The notes under the pieces: generated by a model | Told to the model about the DNA's origin: nothing | Databases searched by the model: none | Seen by the model: the letters and a program-made list of their open reading frames with translations, nothing else | Assembly (NCBI GenBank): GCA_027924585.1 | Contig: BSBM01000870.1 | Coordinates: forward strand, 4,029,001-4,093,000 | DNA from: Larix kaempferi | Lineage: Eukaryota > Streptophyta > Pinopsida > Pinales > Pinaceae | Direction: 5' to 3' | DNA: 64,000 bases | In this document: in pieces, positions 1 through 11,484 of the stretch | Numbering within the stretch: the first letter of the stretch is position 1 | Layout: each line of letters starts with the position of its first letter | Position numbers and translations under genes: made by a program

Positions 1-1381
1 GGTTAAATTTTGTATTCCAGGAAATTAATTAGGAGTGTGCATTTAATTTTATCCAAAGTGTGTTATCCATTTGGAATAAATATTTATGGTGCATTTAAGA
101 TTTATTGTTAAGATGAATAAATGGAGATAATTCTCCACTAGGGAACATTAGTGGATAAGATTGGAGGAGAGACTTGAGGAAGAAGTCAAGGAAAGCACAT
201 GAGTCCAAAAAATCAGCGAAAAAGAAGAAAAGAGGAATAAATAAGGAAAAGCAGCATAAATCATAGAGCAGCAGGAAAGTCAGAAAAGCATGAAAGTTCA
301 TAAAAAAAAAAAAGGAATGCAATCTTTCCCCATCCACTCAAGGAGGTCGCATTCCTCATGGATAATTTCTCCCCAATTCATCCAAGATCTATAAATAATT
401 CCATGAGCACCACATTCACATCTTTGGTTAGTTTGAGAAATTGCATGAGTGCAATTGTGCCTCTGAGACTTGGGAGATGTGCCCCAGCTTTGTGTGACAA
501 GATGATGACATTAATCCATTTTCACTGATTTTATTTTCAGTTCCTATATCTGATCAAGTCGAATATGAATTTCAAAAGCATCACCATCCAGTTCAGAGTT
601 CAAATCTTCAATCCTTGTATGAGTTTTTGAAGCTAGTTTCTTATGTAGAAGAAGAGAGATTTTTCTATAACTTTTTGAGAGTAATTTTGGCCTATTTATG
701 ATGTAATAATGAAGGATTTAATTTTAGGATATCATTCCATTCAATCAAAATTACATAAATCTGATTTCTTCTCCTATTTCTCCACCCCATCTAGATTTAG
801 CTAGAATTTGACTAGTTTTCAGTGTGTATTTCATAGGTCGAAGAGTTTAAGTCCAAATGAAGTCATTATTGTTTCTGGATTTGAGTAACATGTTATGTGT
901 CATGATACAAGTATTTTTTCATAAATTTGTGAGCCTTTGATCACTGTTTGGTAACCCATATTTCACATTAGTTGAGAAGTATTGGAATGCATGTTTACTA
1001 GTTTTAGTGTGAGACTTGTTCAGATATTCATGAAACTTTATGAAATGATATTTTATGATTAAATTATTTTAAATGACTTTTAATGATCCTATCGGATGTC
1101 TGAAACACCCGTCTCCATATCCCAGTCAAGTTCCCTACCATACTAGTCTGCATATGCTGAGGGGCTCAGGAGCATTGGAGTAAATTGAAGCCTTGATTAT
1201 TTTGAAACATCAAAGGTCTCAGTATATTGTGCATATGTATAATTCCACATCATATCCTCCTATCCATCCCAATCCTTTGATCTATTCCACCCTCAATCCA
1301 CCAAGCTTCCACAAACCTTGTTTCAATCAAATTTGAGAAGTCTAGAGTTTTTGTGCCACAATCCTAAGTTGGTACATTACA
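1..1381 (+). repeat. 5' LTR of outer chromovirus (left end outside window)
   Basis: This is the 5' long terminal repeat of the plus-strand Ty3/gypsy chromovirus that fills both ends of the first 26.6 kb. It matches the copy starting at 25621; by that alignment window base 1 is LTR base 87, so about 86 bp lie to the left. It ends in TTACA directly before an initiator-Met-type primer site. A TATAAATA box at 390-397 is conserved in the 3' copy (26164-26171) and marks the probable promoter. In a 125-bp stretch around the TATA box I count about 7 mismatches between copies. Full length would be near 1,467 bp. Confidence 0.85.
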
Positions 1382-1382
1382 G

Positions 1383-1394
1383 TGGTATCATAGC
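1383..1394 (+). other. Primer binding site of outer chromovirus (tRNA-iMet type)
   Basis: TGGTATCATAGC lies one base after the LTR. It differs at one position from TGGTATCAGAGC, the complement of the plant initiator methionine tRNA 3' end, which primes minus-strand DNA synthesis in many plant LTR elements. Confidence 0.85.
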
Positions 1395-1427
1395 ATGGTC
1401 CTCTGAACCTTCTCTTGAATTGTTCCT

Positions 1428-1716
1428 ATGATTCCAAGAATATATTCATATTGCAAGAACAAAGATCCTTTGTTAGAAGAGGAAGAAGAAATTAATTCTA
1501 CTAAAGGGAAACTACAAGAGGAATCAAATATGTTTCCCAATGATGACAATGATATCAAACAATTGGTTCAAGCCATGATAAATGGGATGCAATATATATC
1601 ACTCAATGTTTCTCATACTAGAAAGGAAACTAGAGAGTTCTTATCCCAACAGCTAGGAAGCAAGTTAGGAGAAGGGAGCAGCAATGGAACACCACATGGT
1701 GAGAGGAGGTGCAGTG
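1428..1716 (+). pseudogene. gag: gag of outer chromovirus, N-terminal part, split by N1 insertion
   Basis: The ATG at 1428 is 34 bp after the primer site and opens about 96 codons of a hydrophilic Gag N-terminus with a run of Glu near residue 18 and NGTPHGERR near residue 86. The frame is interrupted at 1716 by the 20.6-kb N1 element. Dropping one copy of the CAGTG target duplication, the same frame resumes at 22351, so the gag was open here when N1 landed. Gag forms the particle that packages element RNA. It is a dead fragment now. The last codons read before a stop at 1739 belong to the N1 LTR and are not part of this gene. Confidence 0.8.
1712..1716. repeat. Target-site duplication of N1, left copy (CAGTG)
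   Basis: CAGTG immediately before the TGTTG end of N1. The identical five bases follow its CAACA end at 22346-22350. A 5-bp duplication is typical of LTR retrotransposon integration. Confidence 0.95.
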
Positions 1717-2875
1717 TGTTGATGCCTCGGATATCGTAGCATCAATCAGAAAGGGATTCTCCCCGATAGATTATCCCAATTAGATTATCTACCGTTTGGT
1801 ATAGGGAATCCGTCCGGTTAGCGGTTCCGGCAACAGTGGGTTTGGAGTTTAATTCCGATTATACCGGTTATGGCCCGATCCACCTTTCTTTTGGATTTTA
1901 TGTTTTTAATGAGATGCAAGTGCCTAATTTATATCTGATCTAAATGAAAAATTGAAACAGATCTAATGCTAGAACTGAAGTAAATCTACCTATCCTTGCA
2001 AGGAAGACATTTAAACAATGAGCAACGAGCTGTAACAGATACCACAAAGAAAGGACAGATAGCTATCAATTCTTACAGGTAGAGCTACAGCAAGATAAAA
2101 GATCTTCAGAAGATAGCTTCCAATTTAATATAAAACACATTTTATTACTCATCAAAGAAGGAAGCAAAATTATCTAATCTAAATGGAAAGAATGCAGAAA
2201 CAGATCTAAATGTAAACAAACTAAAATAACTCTAAAGATCCCTGCAAGGAGCAAATTTAAAGGCATGAACAATGAGCTATATGAGTTATCTTGAAGAAAG
2301 AACAGTTAGCCATTTAATCTAAAAGAGAACTCTACGACAAAAATAAAGATATCAGCAGATAGCTCCTGATTTAATATGAAACACATTCACCGTCCATGAA
2401 ATGGAGAAATTGTTTACACAGAAAGAATTAAAATCATTGTTACAAAGAAAAAATTCAGATCGTAAGAATGATCTCACATTACAGGATGGAAATCACTAGA
2501 AGAGTCCAATACACATCCATCTTTCGTTCCCATGCAAAACGTCCATCTCCCTGGCTTTTATTAGAAAATTCAATTTTTTTACAAAACCAATACAAGATAG
2601 CTCGTATGGGTTTCAAAATTTCATTCCCTGCCAAAAGTCCATTTCTATTCTTCCTAGCTTCTATTTATAATTACAAAAACGCCCTTTGGGCTGCCACCTA
2701 GCCTCTTCCACCTGTCACCTACAGGAATTTCTTCTATAATAGACCAAAAATGATTACTTCTTTTACAAAATATTTAACAACAAAGAATGGACAGCTGTCC
2801 CATAGCTCACACTTTATACATCTGAGAGTTTAAAAAATACAATATAGCAGAAATAATGTCCTAATATCCGTGCTG

Positions 2876-5800
2876 TCAATCTTGTGCGTGAGCTTCAACT
2901 GGGAGAGGATCGCCCAAGTCAATTGATGCTGCTGCTGCTGCCTGGGAAGAGACACTCGAACCAATTGTTGCTGCTGCTTCTACTTGGGAAGAAGGGATTG
3001 AGCTGGCTGGAATTTCTACCACTGCTGGGGAAGAGGGAATCGAGCCCACTGTGGTTGCTGGAATGGCTGCTGGGAGAGAAGATTCTGGATCTGCTGTTGC
3101 TCCTGCTACTACTGCAGCTTTCTTCTCCTCCTCTGCTATGTAATTATACCACATACCTGTGTCCCTTACGACTATCTTTGCTGCAGCAGGGAACAAGATT
3201 TTCTGAGAAGTCACATTCTTCCCGAGCTCTGCTCCAATGCTTTGAGCTTCTGCTACTGCAGCTTGATGCACTTCCTTCAGCAGATGGTTGTGGAGCGATG
3301 CCAATCCAATATAATGTTGGAGGTCATCAATACCCAGGACATCAATCCTCTTCACATACTCCGTTTGAATGCCTAGCTCTTCCTTTAGCTCATCCAAGCA
3401 CTACTCTGAATCCGAGAAGTCATCGAGGGATTGTGGGAAATTCAGCTTGCACCTATCATGCACTCCCTTGATTCTTTGATACAGACCGTTGATCTTATCC
3501 TTTGTTCTTTGCACACTGGCTATCAGCTTACTGGCACAATTCTTGCCAAACTCCAACAGGGCTATGTCCTCATTAAAACCGTCCACAGATTTAAATGGGA
3601 TATGCGTGGGGAAACCCCCCTTTCCTTCTCTCCATGACATCTGACTCATGATATTTTCCTTGACACGGGTGTTCTTAGCTTTGAGCCTATGGGCCTCCGC
3701 ATTAATTTCTTTTAACCTGACTACCATGGCCTTGAGCTTGCAAACCTCATTAGTGATTAGCTCCTGAGTGTCATGCACTTGCTTCAGGATGATGCAGGAC
3801 AGCTCATGGAAGGGAGACATGTCCATCGTTCTGCTCTCAGCTTGCTCTAACCGCTCATCTAATGCCCGCTTGTCTGCTTCTAGCTGGGATGCTTTATCTT
3901 CCACTCCATTCTTCTCTGCTTCCAAAATCATCATTTGGAGTGTTAGTTGGTCCTTTTCCTCCTCCAGCTGGTTATACTTTCCTGATAGCTCTTTATGCTC
4001 GGCATACAGACAATTATACTTGTTCACCACAAGATCCCTGTGGGCTTGCTCATTAGCCACAGTTTGTTGTAGCGTACGAGCTCTCTTCTTTGTCAATACA
4101 TTTTCTCTAACTATAACCCCTACATTATCCAGTGATGCTTTTGCTGTTTCTACAGCTGCGGATGACATAGCAAAGGGATCTTGATCTGTATTCTTCATTA
4201 TAGTGACCTCTTGGTGGGTAATGATGTCCTCGTGGAAGGGACTTTTGATCCTTTCTTCCGATTTGAGGACCATTGCTTTCCTTTTCTTGTCATAGACAAA
4301 ATCATTCCACCTGGACACTGTATGTTTTCCCAATGGAGTGTACGGGACAATTGGGCGGTCCATAATGTCTATTTCTTCTTCAGCAGGTGGGGTCCGGACT
4401 TCCTAAGCTGGGTCTACTCCTTCATTTTGGGTACCAGAGCCACCTGCTTGAGATGCGTCTATTTCCATGTCTTGGACACTGGATCCACTTGCTTGGGCAT
4501 CTTCCCCTGCTTTCAGCTCTTCTTCCGCTCTCCGTTCAGCTTCCTGCCCTCCTTCTCCTCCTGTAACTTGCGGCTGACCTTCATCTCCTTTCTGCCAGTT
4601 TTCATCTTCAGCCTCCTTCTACTGTTGGGATTCTTATGCTTCTTTCTGCCGCAACCTGGCTTCTTCAGCCTCCTAGAGTAACCTTGCTTCCTCTCTTAAT
4701 CTGAGCTCTTCCTGAGCTCGGGCATCATCAGCTTCTTTCTCTTTCTGCTGGATGGTCTTCTAGATCTTGGTGGAGCTAGAACTTACTCCACCACCTTGGC
4801 GAAAGGTTCGCAACTCAGCCATGTTGCTAATGCCTCTGAATACCTCTTCTTCGGCATCGGGATAGTTCGAGTATTCAAAATGAGCGTAGATGTCCCTACA
4901 ATGCTCGACCACTTTTCCCCTCTTGTCGTTGCTGTGGAAGATCACCTCACCGAAGTGGAAGGCTTTCAGCTCCTGCACAAACTCTTCGGCTGAGGAAACC
5001 CCCGAGAACTTGTAAGCACCTATGCAGAAAGGTAGAGGGGGAAAGGAAGCCTTATGCTGTTTGTGGAGCATTACTCCAATTCCATCCAGGAAGATTTGTC
5101 TTACTGCTTCCTTGAGGACCACATAATCTGTGGCATACTGCGGCAAAATGTAAGGGGGCTTAGTTCCTCCAAACATTCTGAGGTAGGTGCCTTGCTCTGA
5201 AAAGTAAAAATCCCCGTAATTCTCAAGGACTTCCATAGCGTTCTCTGACAGGCAGTTGGGCTCCTCCTTGAATATCTTCTCATATAGGGGCATGATGAAC
5301 CTCTCACAGATGAGTTTGTAGCTAGGTTTGTAATTCTGGGCCCACATCATCTTGAAAGCGGTATAAACTGGGGTGGTGGCCTTATCCCACGCACAACCCA
5401 ATTTGGGGAAGTCCACCTTGGCCAAAACGCAATCGATCAGATATGAGGACATGAAAAATTCTGCCTTCTTCAATGCTAGTCCTTCTCTTGCAGCAACTAT
5501 CATTGAGGCCAAACTGTCTGATAGGAGAGTGGCCCAGTCAAACACAGTTCCTTTAAATGCCACGAAGTGAATAATAGGGACCCATTGAATCTTATACACG
5601 GTGCCATCGGGCATGCCGAAGATTCTGCACAGCATCAGGGCTATCAATCTGAAAGGAGATCTCAGATTCTGTATGTCATATTCGTCGTTTCCTTTCTTTC
5701 TCAAATGCTTGCCTGCTACTAGTAGCTTTTTGGCCATCTCAACGTTATTCATTTTTCCCAACCATTCATCAGTCAGAGCTTGCTGGGAGCGGGGAAACTT

Positions 5801-6163
5801 GTAGGCTGTTGCAAGATATGCGGGTTGAAATGAGGCAATGGTTGTCTTCCCACTATCATGAATTACTCTTCCTTCTGCATCGGCATGTTGGAGTAACCAC
5901 CCGATTACCTCAGCACATGGGAACAGTTCAGGGCGGGTAGCAGCTCTGGTTATGCCTGAAGCTTTGATATTTAGATAAATCGGTCCCTCTTCTAACAACA
6001 TGTCCGGGACATCCTGGTCTCGGATCATCCTGTAAATGTCAACCCAGCGGATTTCTAGAGGAACCCCGGTGGTGCACCTAGTATCCTGGAGTGAGGTCTT
6101 AGTTTTAAGTGGTGCAGGCTTCTTCTCTGTCATCTTAGCCTTCTTCTTCCCACCTTTTGGCAT
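2876..6163 (-). pseudogene. LTR-encoded protein gene of N1, copy in 3' LTR (broken by stops)
   Basis: One minus-strand frame of about 1,095 codons lies wholly inside the LTR. The ATG at 6163 opens a 467-residue segment: a lysine-rich start (MPKGGKKKAK), then a globular region of about 430 residues with no domain I can name; near residues 285-330 it contains FIMPLYEKIF and GDFYFSEQGTYLRM. After an in-frame TAG at 4760, created by a 9-bp insertion absent from the other LTR, come a Glu/Gln/Ala-rich coiled coil, an acidic linker, a second long coiled coil (4100-3800) and a Ser/Pro/Ala-rich tail with repeated SIPSS. Further stops lie between 4757 and 4364 and at 3401; several are CAG to TAG changes. 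The product is not Gag, Pol or a typical Env: I see no signal peptide or membrane segment. Function unknown. A structural or nuclear accessory role is only a guess from the basic N-terminus and coiled coils. Confidence 0.85.
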
Positions 6164-7110
6164 TTTGACTTATCCCTGATGGCAGCCAAATATAAGCCAT
6201 TATAAAATTGAGCAACATACTGTGAGATTTCAACAGCATCACCATTCTAACATGTCAATGAGATAAATGCAATGTAAAGTTGTATGCTTAGGAAGCAAAA
6301 AAAACATCATTCCAAACAAGAATTCTAGTTTTTAGTTATCCCAATTCTTTTAAAGAGGGAAAGTTTGGAATGCTCCCGCGAGGGTAAGCCTATTGCGGAA
6401 GCAACCTGCTTCCGATCTAGCTCTGTGGGAAAGGGTGTCCCTTATTTAGGTTCAAAAGGTAAATGGATGGTTAGCTGGGTTTGATAAAAAAACTAAGCCA
6501 GCGATGGCTCTCCGTGCTGATGAACAGGCGAGGGGCTCGGCCGGTAGGGTTTATTTATCGTATTTTGGCATGAGGTCCTATGGCCAAGCTTAGAATCTGA
6601 ACGGGGTAGTGACTGGCCGGGACTAAGATTTATGAAGAAGGCCCGGATGGCTATAGCTTTCGCCTTCGGCTGGGGAGACGAGACCTTAATGGGGTTGGCG
6701 TTTTTAAAACGATGAAGTACGCGGCTCGGGGAGAAAATTGTAAACAATCTATCCGTCCAAATTGACGGTCTTTAACTACTAAGCAAACGTTTTTACAATT
6801 CCTCTGATTTTAATGACGGGAAATACGTAATTTAGACCATTTGACGGGAAAAATAGCCTATGACGGGCATTTTGCCCGTCGAAATCCAACCAATGCCTAT
6901 CGTTTTAAAAAAAAAGGACAACCCAATAGCAATTTGGCGCATAGAAGGGACAAATTTAATGGTTAAGATCCTACCTGGCACCAACGAGGATAGCTGACTG
7001 AGGTGGCCGTGAACATGGTCGAGCAAGCTGAGCTGGAATGGTCGCGCGGTGTCTAACAATGGTTTGCCAATCGACAAATAACGATGTGTTTGCTCGTACC
7101 CCCCACCGCT
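6164..7110 (-). other. Presumed 5' leader of the LTR gene, within LTR
   Basis: About 950 bases between the TATA box and the ATG of the LTR gene. It has no convincing ORF on either strand. On the minus strand the bases before the ATG read TGCCATCAG then GG, which resembles a 3' splice site; no donor could be assigned, so an intron in the leader is only a possibility. The right LTR has the same region at 20078-21023. Confidence 0.4.
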
Positions 7111-7133
7111 TATTTAAATAAGTTGGGCACGTG
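7111..7133 (-). promoter_or_regulatory. Putative N1 U3 promoter: TATA box and G-box (3' LTR)
   Basis: On the minus strand CACGTG (7128-7133), the G-box core bound by plant bZIP and bHLH factors, lies seven bases upstream of the AT palindrome TATTTAAATA (7111-7120). Both are conserved in the other LTR at 21041-21046 and 21024-21033. Transcription would be expected to start about 30 bases downstream, around 7080. Motifs are seen directly; promoter activity is inferred. Confidence 0.55.
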
Positions 7134-7239
7134 TGGCATTCAATTTTGGTGGGTGGCGCAATTAAATGCGGTTTAAATATCGGTACGTCGGCGTCAAATA
7201 AAAAATTCTTGATTCGCGCGCGACCGCCTCCTGCGGGAC

Positions 7240-8240
7240 AAACTTGTGAATCTCATCCGCCGTTGCGGAAGAAAAACTCAAAGCGTTCCGCAAAAGGCTC
7301 CCGCGTCGCGGAAGAAAAAACTCAAAACGTTCCGCAAAAGGCTCCCGCGTCACGGAAGGATAACGCGGAGGCTTCCGCCGTTTCGGGAGAGAATGGTGAA
7401 GCTCCCCGCCATTTCTGGAGAGATTGATGAACGACTTCCGCAAAAGGACGTGAGTGTTTAATTATTTCGGCGCCCCTTTTCGGGATGCTATCGCGAAGGC
7501 CTCCAAAATTGCGGAGAGCTTTCGCCAATGGCTTCCGCCGTTTCGGAATAAAAAGTTGAAGGCTTCCGTAACATTTCAAAGAAAAAATTCTAAGTTCTTT
7601 TCAAAGTTTCGGAAGGCTTAGACGAATGGCTTTCGCCGTTGCGAGGGGATAGTCTGAAAGCCTCTGCAGTTTCGGGAGCAAAAGCCAAATGATTCCACGG
7701 AGTTTCCTTATTACGTTCCACAACCCTTCAAAAGGTTTCTAAGTTCCTCTTCGAAAATTTTAAACAAAGGCTTCCGCCTTTCAGGAGGAAAACCTGAATC
7801 CCTCCGCGTTTGCGAAAATTTTTGACGAAGAACTCCGCCGTTTCGGAAGAGATTCGTCAAATGTTTTCGTGACCTTTTCAACAATAATTTAGAAGCCTTT
7901 TCGGGGAACTTATGATGAACGCTTCCGCTGTTTCGGAGAGATAGCTTGAATAATTTCGCCGTTTCGGAAGCAATTCCTCAATAGCTTCCGCAATCTTTTA
8001 ACAATCGTTTCGGGAGGAAAACTTGAATTGTTCCGTGGGGCGCTTCGCAAAAAATTGAAAAGTTTTCTAAGTCCCTTTTCGGAAAGCTTAGACGAATGGT
8101 TTCCGTTGTTTCGGGAGAAAAACCCGAAACTCTCCGCAATATTTTCAACGAAAGTTTCTAAGTCCTTTTCGGATGTTTAAACAAAGGCTTCCGCCACTAC
8201 GAGGCTTTACCAAATCGTTCCGCGATTTCGAGGAAGACTT
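7240..8240. repeat. CpG-rich degenerate palindrome array in N1 U3 (3' LTR)
   Basis: About 1 kb dominated by variants of CTTCCGCCGTTTCGGAA, a near-palindrome with TTCCG and CGGAA arms. Clear copies start near 7372, 7532, 7836, 7923 and 7956, with weaker ones near 7629, 7772, 8101 and 8188. Spacing is irregular (33 to about 160 bp), so this is not a simple satellite. It sits upstream of the G-box and TATA box and could be a binding-site cluster. Short ORFs read through it in several frames are by-products of its composition. Confidence 0.7.
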
Positions 8241-8424
8241 CACGAAAAATTTTATGTTGAGACACAAGATCTTCTGGCAGACTTGGAGTTTTTCATGACA
8301 AGATTTTCTATTAAAAAACAAAGATAAAAGCTAGGAATGACTTATTAAGGCATCCTTTCTACAAAATGAAAGGAGGGGCCCCAATATGTACAAAAATTTT
8401 GGGGGGGGTGTTGCCGCAACAACA

Positions 8425-9512
8425 ATGGCGAGTCGCTGGCGAACACAGATCTCTGAAAAATTCCTCTTCATGGTCTGAAACCTCATCAAAGACGTCCATA
8501 TTAGGTGCACCTCATCAAAGACGTCCATATTAGGTGCACTACTCAGCTGAGCATTTTAAAATCATGTGAGGGGAAGAAGGCACTTTACTTGCCATCCATT
8601 GGGGGAAAGGGGAGCTTTGACCGAGACATCTTCAACACTCTCAAAGGGCCAATATATGAGATTCATTTTAGGAGGGTCATCTTTCAGATGGTCACTACTG
8701 TCGGATTCCACAGGATTTGAAACACTTTCTCATGGACATTATTGCTCTTGTTCCTCATTCCCATGCTGCTTGCATCCTTTTGGATTTTTGTACTTTGGAC
8801 AGCTTAGCTATTTGAGCCTTCCAGAGATATTTTCTTTTGGACATGATCTTTGATTTAGGCTCCTCAATCCATAATGTCCTTTTGTGTGAGTTAGAAATTT
8901 TATTGATTTGATCAAACCTCACGGACGGAGAGGATCCCATTTTGGGCTGAGCCTTTTGGACAACCTTCTTGATTTTACATGTCTTTTGCTTTTTTCTCAG
9001 CCATGCTTTAATTGAGGCAAGAATATCTGGAAAACAGACTCTTGAATACAAGCCATTTTGGCTATTAGATTTGCAGCATGGAGTCACTTCAATACCCTAT
9101 GTCCTCTAGATGTGCTACTTTCCATGGGTCCAACTTTGGTAACCTTCTTGAGATGCCTTTAAAGTGTGAGATCGGGTGGAGCCCAACGATAGTAGTGAAG
9201 ATGGTCATAGGTCTCTGCTATTTTGAACAGGATTAGTGTGACTAGTAGAGTAGGCTTCCTTCCTTCTGAATATTTCAGTGAGAGCACAACAGACAGAATT
9301 CATTTGAGCATAGTTCCAGACTCATGGGTTGCAAGATTTCTTTGAAAAATCTATCCTCAACGAGGGAACTCAACAAAAGGGGTTTCAGAAAACAAAACTT
9401 GTTGCAGAGGTTCCAATGACAATGAAAGAAACAAAATGGCCGAAAATAAAGCAACTAAAGGCTAAAGCAAAAATAAAGAAAACTTTATTTATGTACAGGA
9501 AGTCTCAGCGAG
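8425..9512 (-). other. N1 region between pol and 3' LTR; no assured gene
   Basis: About 1.1 kb after the end of integrase. A minus-strand ORF of 110 residues (8755-9087), very rich in Lys and Arg, and a plus-strand ORF of about 70 codons (8505-8720) are open, but I recognise neither. A 29-bp unit is tandemly duplicated at 8482-8539. Directly beside the LTR, at 8426-8445 on the plus strand, is a primer-site-like TGGCGAGTCGCTGGCGAACA, the wrong orientation for this element. Purine runs at 8567-8581 and 8598-8613 also lie on the plus strand. No normal minus-strand polypurine tract is visible. Confidence 0.5.
8482..8539. repeat. Two tandem copies of a 29-bp unit
   Basis: CTCATCAAAGACGTCCATAT followed by TAGGTGCAC occurs at 8482-8510 and again, identical, at 8511-8539. 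Confidence 0.9.
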
Positions 9513-11484
9513 ACTATGCAAAGTATTGTTTCAGAGCGAGGCCATTGAGAGGAAGGGTTACTTCCTCTCCCTCGAGATTTGTCAATTTGTAAGTGGATGG
9601 GCCTAATTTTGCTGAAATTTGGTACGGGCCTACCCATAGATGTTGAAATTTCGTATGCATTCCTTTTCCTTCGTGATTATGGTCCCATTTCAGGACTAAG
9701 TCCCCAACTTCAAAGCTTCTCTTACCGAACTTCCTTTTATCGAACCATCTCTTAACTATGTCTTAGTGTTGGTGGAATCAATCTTTAGCTTTCTGTCGGG
9801 CTTCTTCAAGTTGAACCAGGGTATTGATCCTAGATTGTAAGGCTTGGCTACCAGAACCCCGAGAGGCTTGGGATAATTGTAAGGATGGGAGCAAGATGTT
9901 TGGGGGGAGGATGGCCTCCTTGCCATAGACAAGAGTGAAAGGGGAAACACCTAAAGCGTTCTTGGGGGTCACCCTATCTACCCATAAGGCGTTTGGGAGA
10001 GCTACATGCCAACTTCTCTGGTTTTCTATCACAGTCTTCTTAAGAATTCGAATCAGATTCTTGTTTGAGGATTCAGCTAATCCGTTCCCATGAGGATAAT
10101 AATTGGCTGAATAATGCAACTTAATTCCCCATTCATAAACAAATTCATTAATCTTGCAAGACGAAAAATAAGTAGCATTATCAAAAACAAGGGAAATTGG
10201 AACCCCAAACCTGGTTATGATGTTCTCCTTTAGGAAGCTGATGACCGCATCTTCGTTGATTTTGCGCAAAGGGATGGCCTCCGTCCACCTAGTGAAGTAT
10301 TCAGTAGCTGTCAGGATGTATCGATGTTGCAACGAATAATTTGGATTTATTTCTCCGATAACATCTATACCCCATTGCTCAAAAGGCTCAGAGATGATGA
10401 CCGGCTGCAATGGTCCTGCTGCCTTGGGTAACTTTTCGGCACTTCTTTGACATACATCACAATTTCGCGCATATGTGTGGGAATCTCGGAACAGAATGGG
10501 CCAATAATAACCAGCTCTCAGTATCTTGTGTGTTGTCGTTTCTTCTGAATAATGTCCACCTGCGGGGCCATCATGCAATTCTTTGACAACTTTGTTTGCA
10601 TCTTCCTTTTCCAAACATATAAGGAGAACTCCATCATAATTCTTCCTGAAAAGAATCCCATCAATGATTTGATAAGGTTTTGATTTCAAGTGGAGTGCCC
10701 TTCTTTTCTTAGAGTTCCAGTGCTCAGGTAGATATCCCTGCTGCAAATAGTGCACCAGATCCCTATACCATGACTGGGGAGTTGTGAAGATATGACATAC
10801 TTCAACCGAATTGAGCTCAGCTTCATTTTTCCAATGTTGTTCTTCATCAGTTGAGTTTCCCGCAAGTAATTTGCACAGGCCTTGCCCTTTGATGATCATA
10901 GCTGGTTTAAATTCCAAATCATACTCCTTCAGAGCTGTGACCCAGTTCCCTCTCCTTTCTCCCAATTCCTTTTGAACGAAAAGGGATCTAACAGCTGGGT
11001 GGGGAACTATGACTTTAGTTCTGTTCTTCAGAATGTATGGACTAAACTGCTTGACTGCTTTGAAGACCGCATATGCATGCTTTTCAACCACAGGATAGTT
11101 CATCTCAGCTCCCTGCAGACCAGTGCTCATAAACGAAATTGGGTATTCGTCCCCCAACTCCACCTTTTGTGTGAGTACAGCTGCAAGAGAGTCATCCGAA
11201 TCGAAGGTATACAAGATGAAGTCCTTATCAAAATCTGGGCTCCTCAAGGAAGGAGCCTTAGCTATGGCTTCCTTGATATCTCTAAATGCGTCTTTCTCCA
11301 GATCTGTCCACTTGAATTGCATGCTTTGTTTAACCATCTGTTGCAACGGCTTAACAATTTGTGCGAAATCCGGAACAAATCTGCGGACAAAATTGATGGT
11401 GCCCATAAAAGACTGCATAGATTTCTTGTTGTAAGGCATTGGAATCTTATTAATATCTTGGACCCTTTCTTGATCAATTGACAC
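9513..11484 (-). pseudogene. pol: N1 pol: degenerate RNase H plus integrase
   Basis: The 568-residue ORF (11484-9778) starts at the RT C-terminal end. Next is the gypsy-type RNase H (about residues 85-190), in which the first catalytic Asp position reads Phe (YTFDSDDSLAAVLTQ); this loss is usual in Tat elements, which carry a second RNase H. Integrase follows: zinc-binding His304, His311, Cys342, Cys345, and catalytic Asp374, Asp435, Glu471 with DX35E spacing, all present. Integrase inserts element DNA into the genome. After a stop at 9778 the frame continues through further stops to a GPY/F module (HLWVGPYQI) and ends near 9513. The start at 11484 is a frameshift point, not a true start: the previous frame runs into it from 11262-12728. 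Confidence 0.9.

Larger units (their letters stand above)
1717..8424 (-). repeat. N1 3' LTR (6,708 bp)
   Basis: Left copy of the N1 LTR; in element orientation it is the 3' LTR. Reading on the minus strand it holds a CpG-rich U3 with palindromic motifs (8240-7240), a G-box and TATA box (7133-7111), a leader of about 900 bases, the LTR-encoded gene (6163-2876) and a 1.15-kb tail ending CATCAACA. The boundary at 8424 is set by alignment with the right copy, where the target duplication follows CAACA. I see no clear purine tract just outside this end, where a 3' LTR normally has one. Confidence 0.93.

Noticed and set aside
2884-4681. Several plus-strand ORFs (195, 138 and 166 codons) within the N1 3' LTR
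   Set aside because: They are shadows of the minus-strand LTR gene, with Leu/Ser-rich composition from its reversed coiled-coil codons; the same shadows occur in the other LTR.
7131-7579. Overlapping ORFs on both strands in the U3 palindrome region
   Set aside because: They read the same CpG-rich repeats in several frames and differ between LTR copies; they look like by-products of the repeat.
9329-9592. Plus-strand 87-codon Lys-rich ORF
   Set aside because: Partly antisense to the integrase C-terminal module, and without any recognisable motif.
10882-11481. Plus-strand 199-codon ORF
   Set aside because: Exact antisense of the N1 RNase H and integrase coding region.
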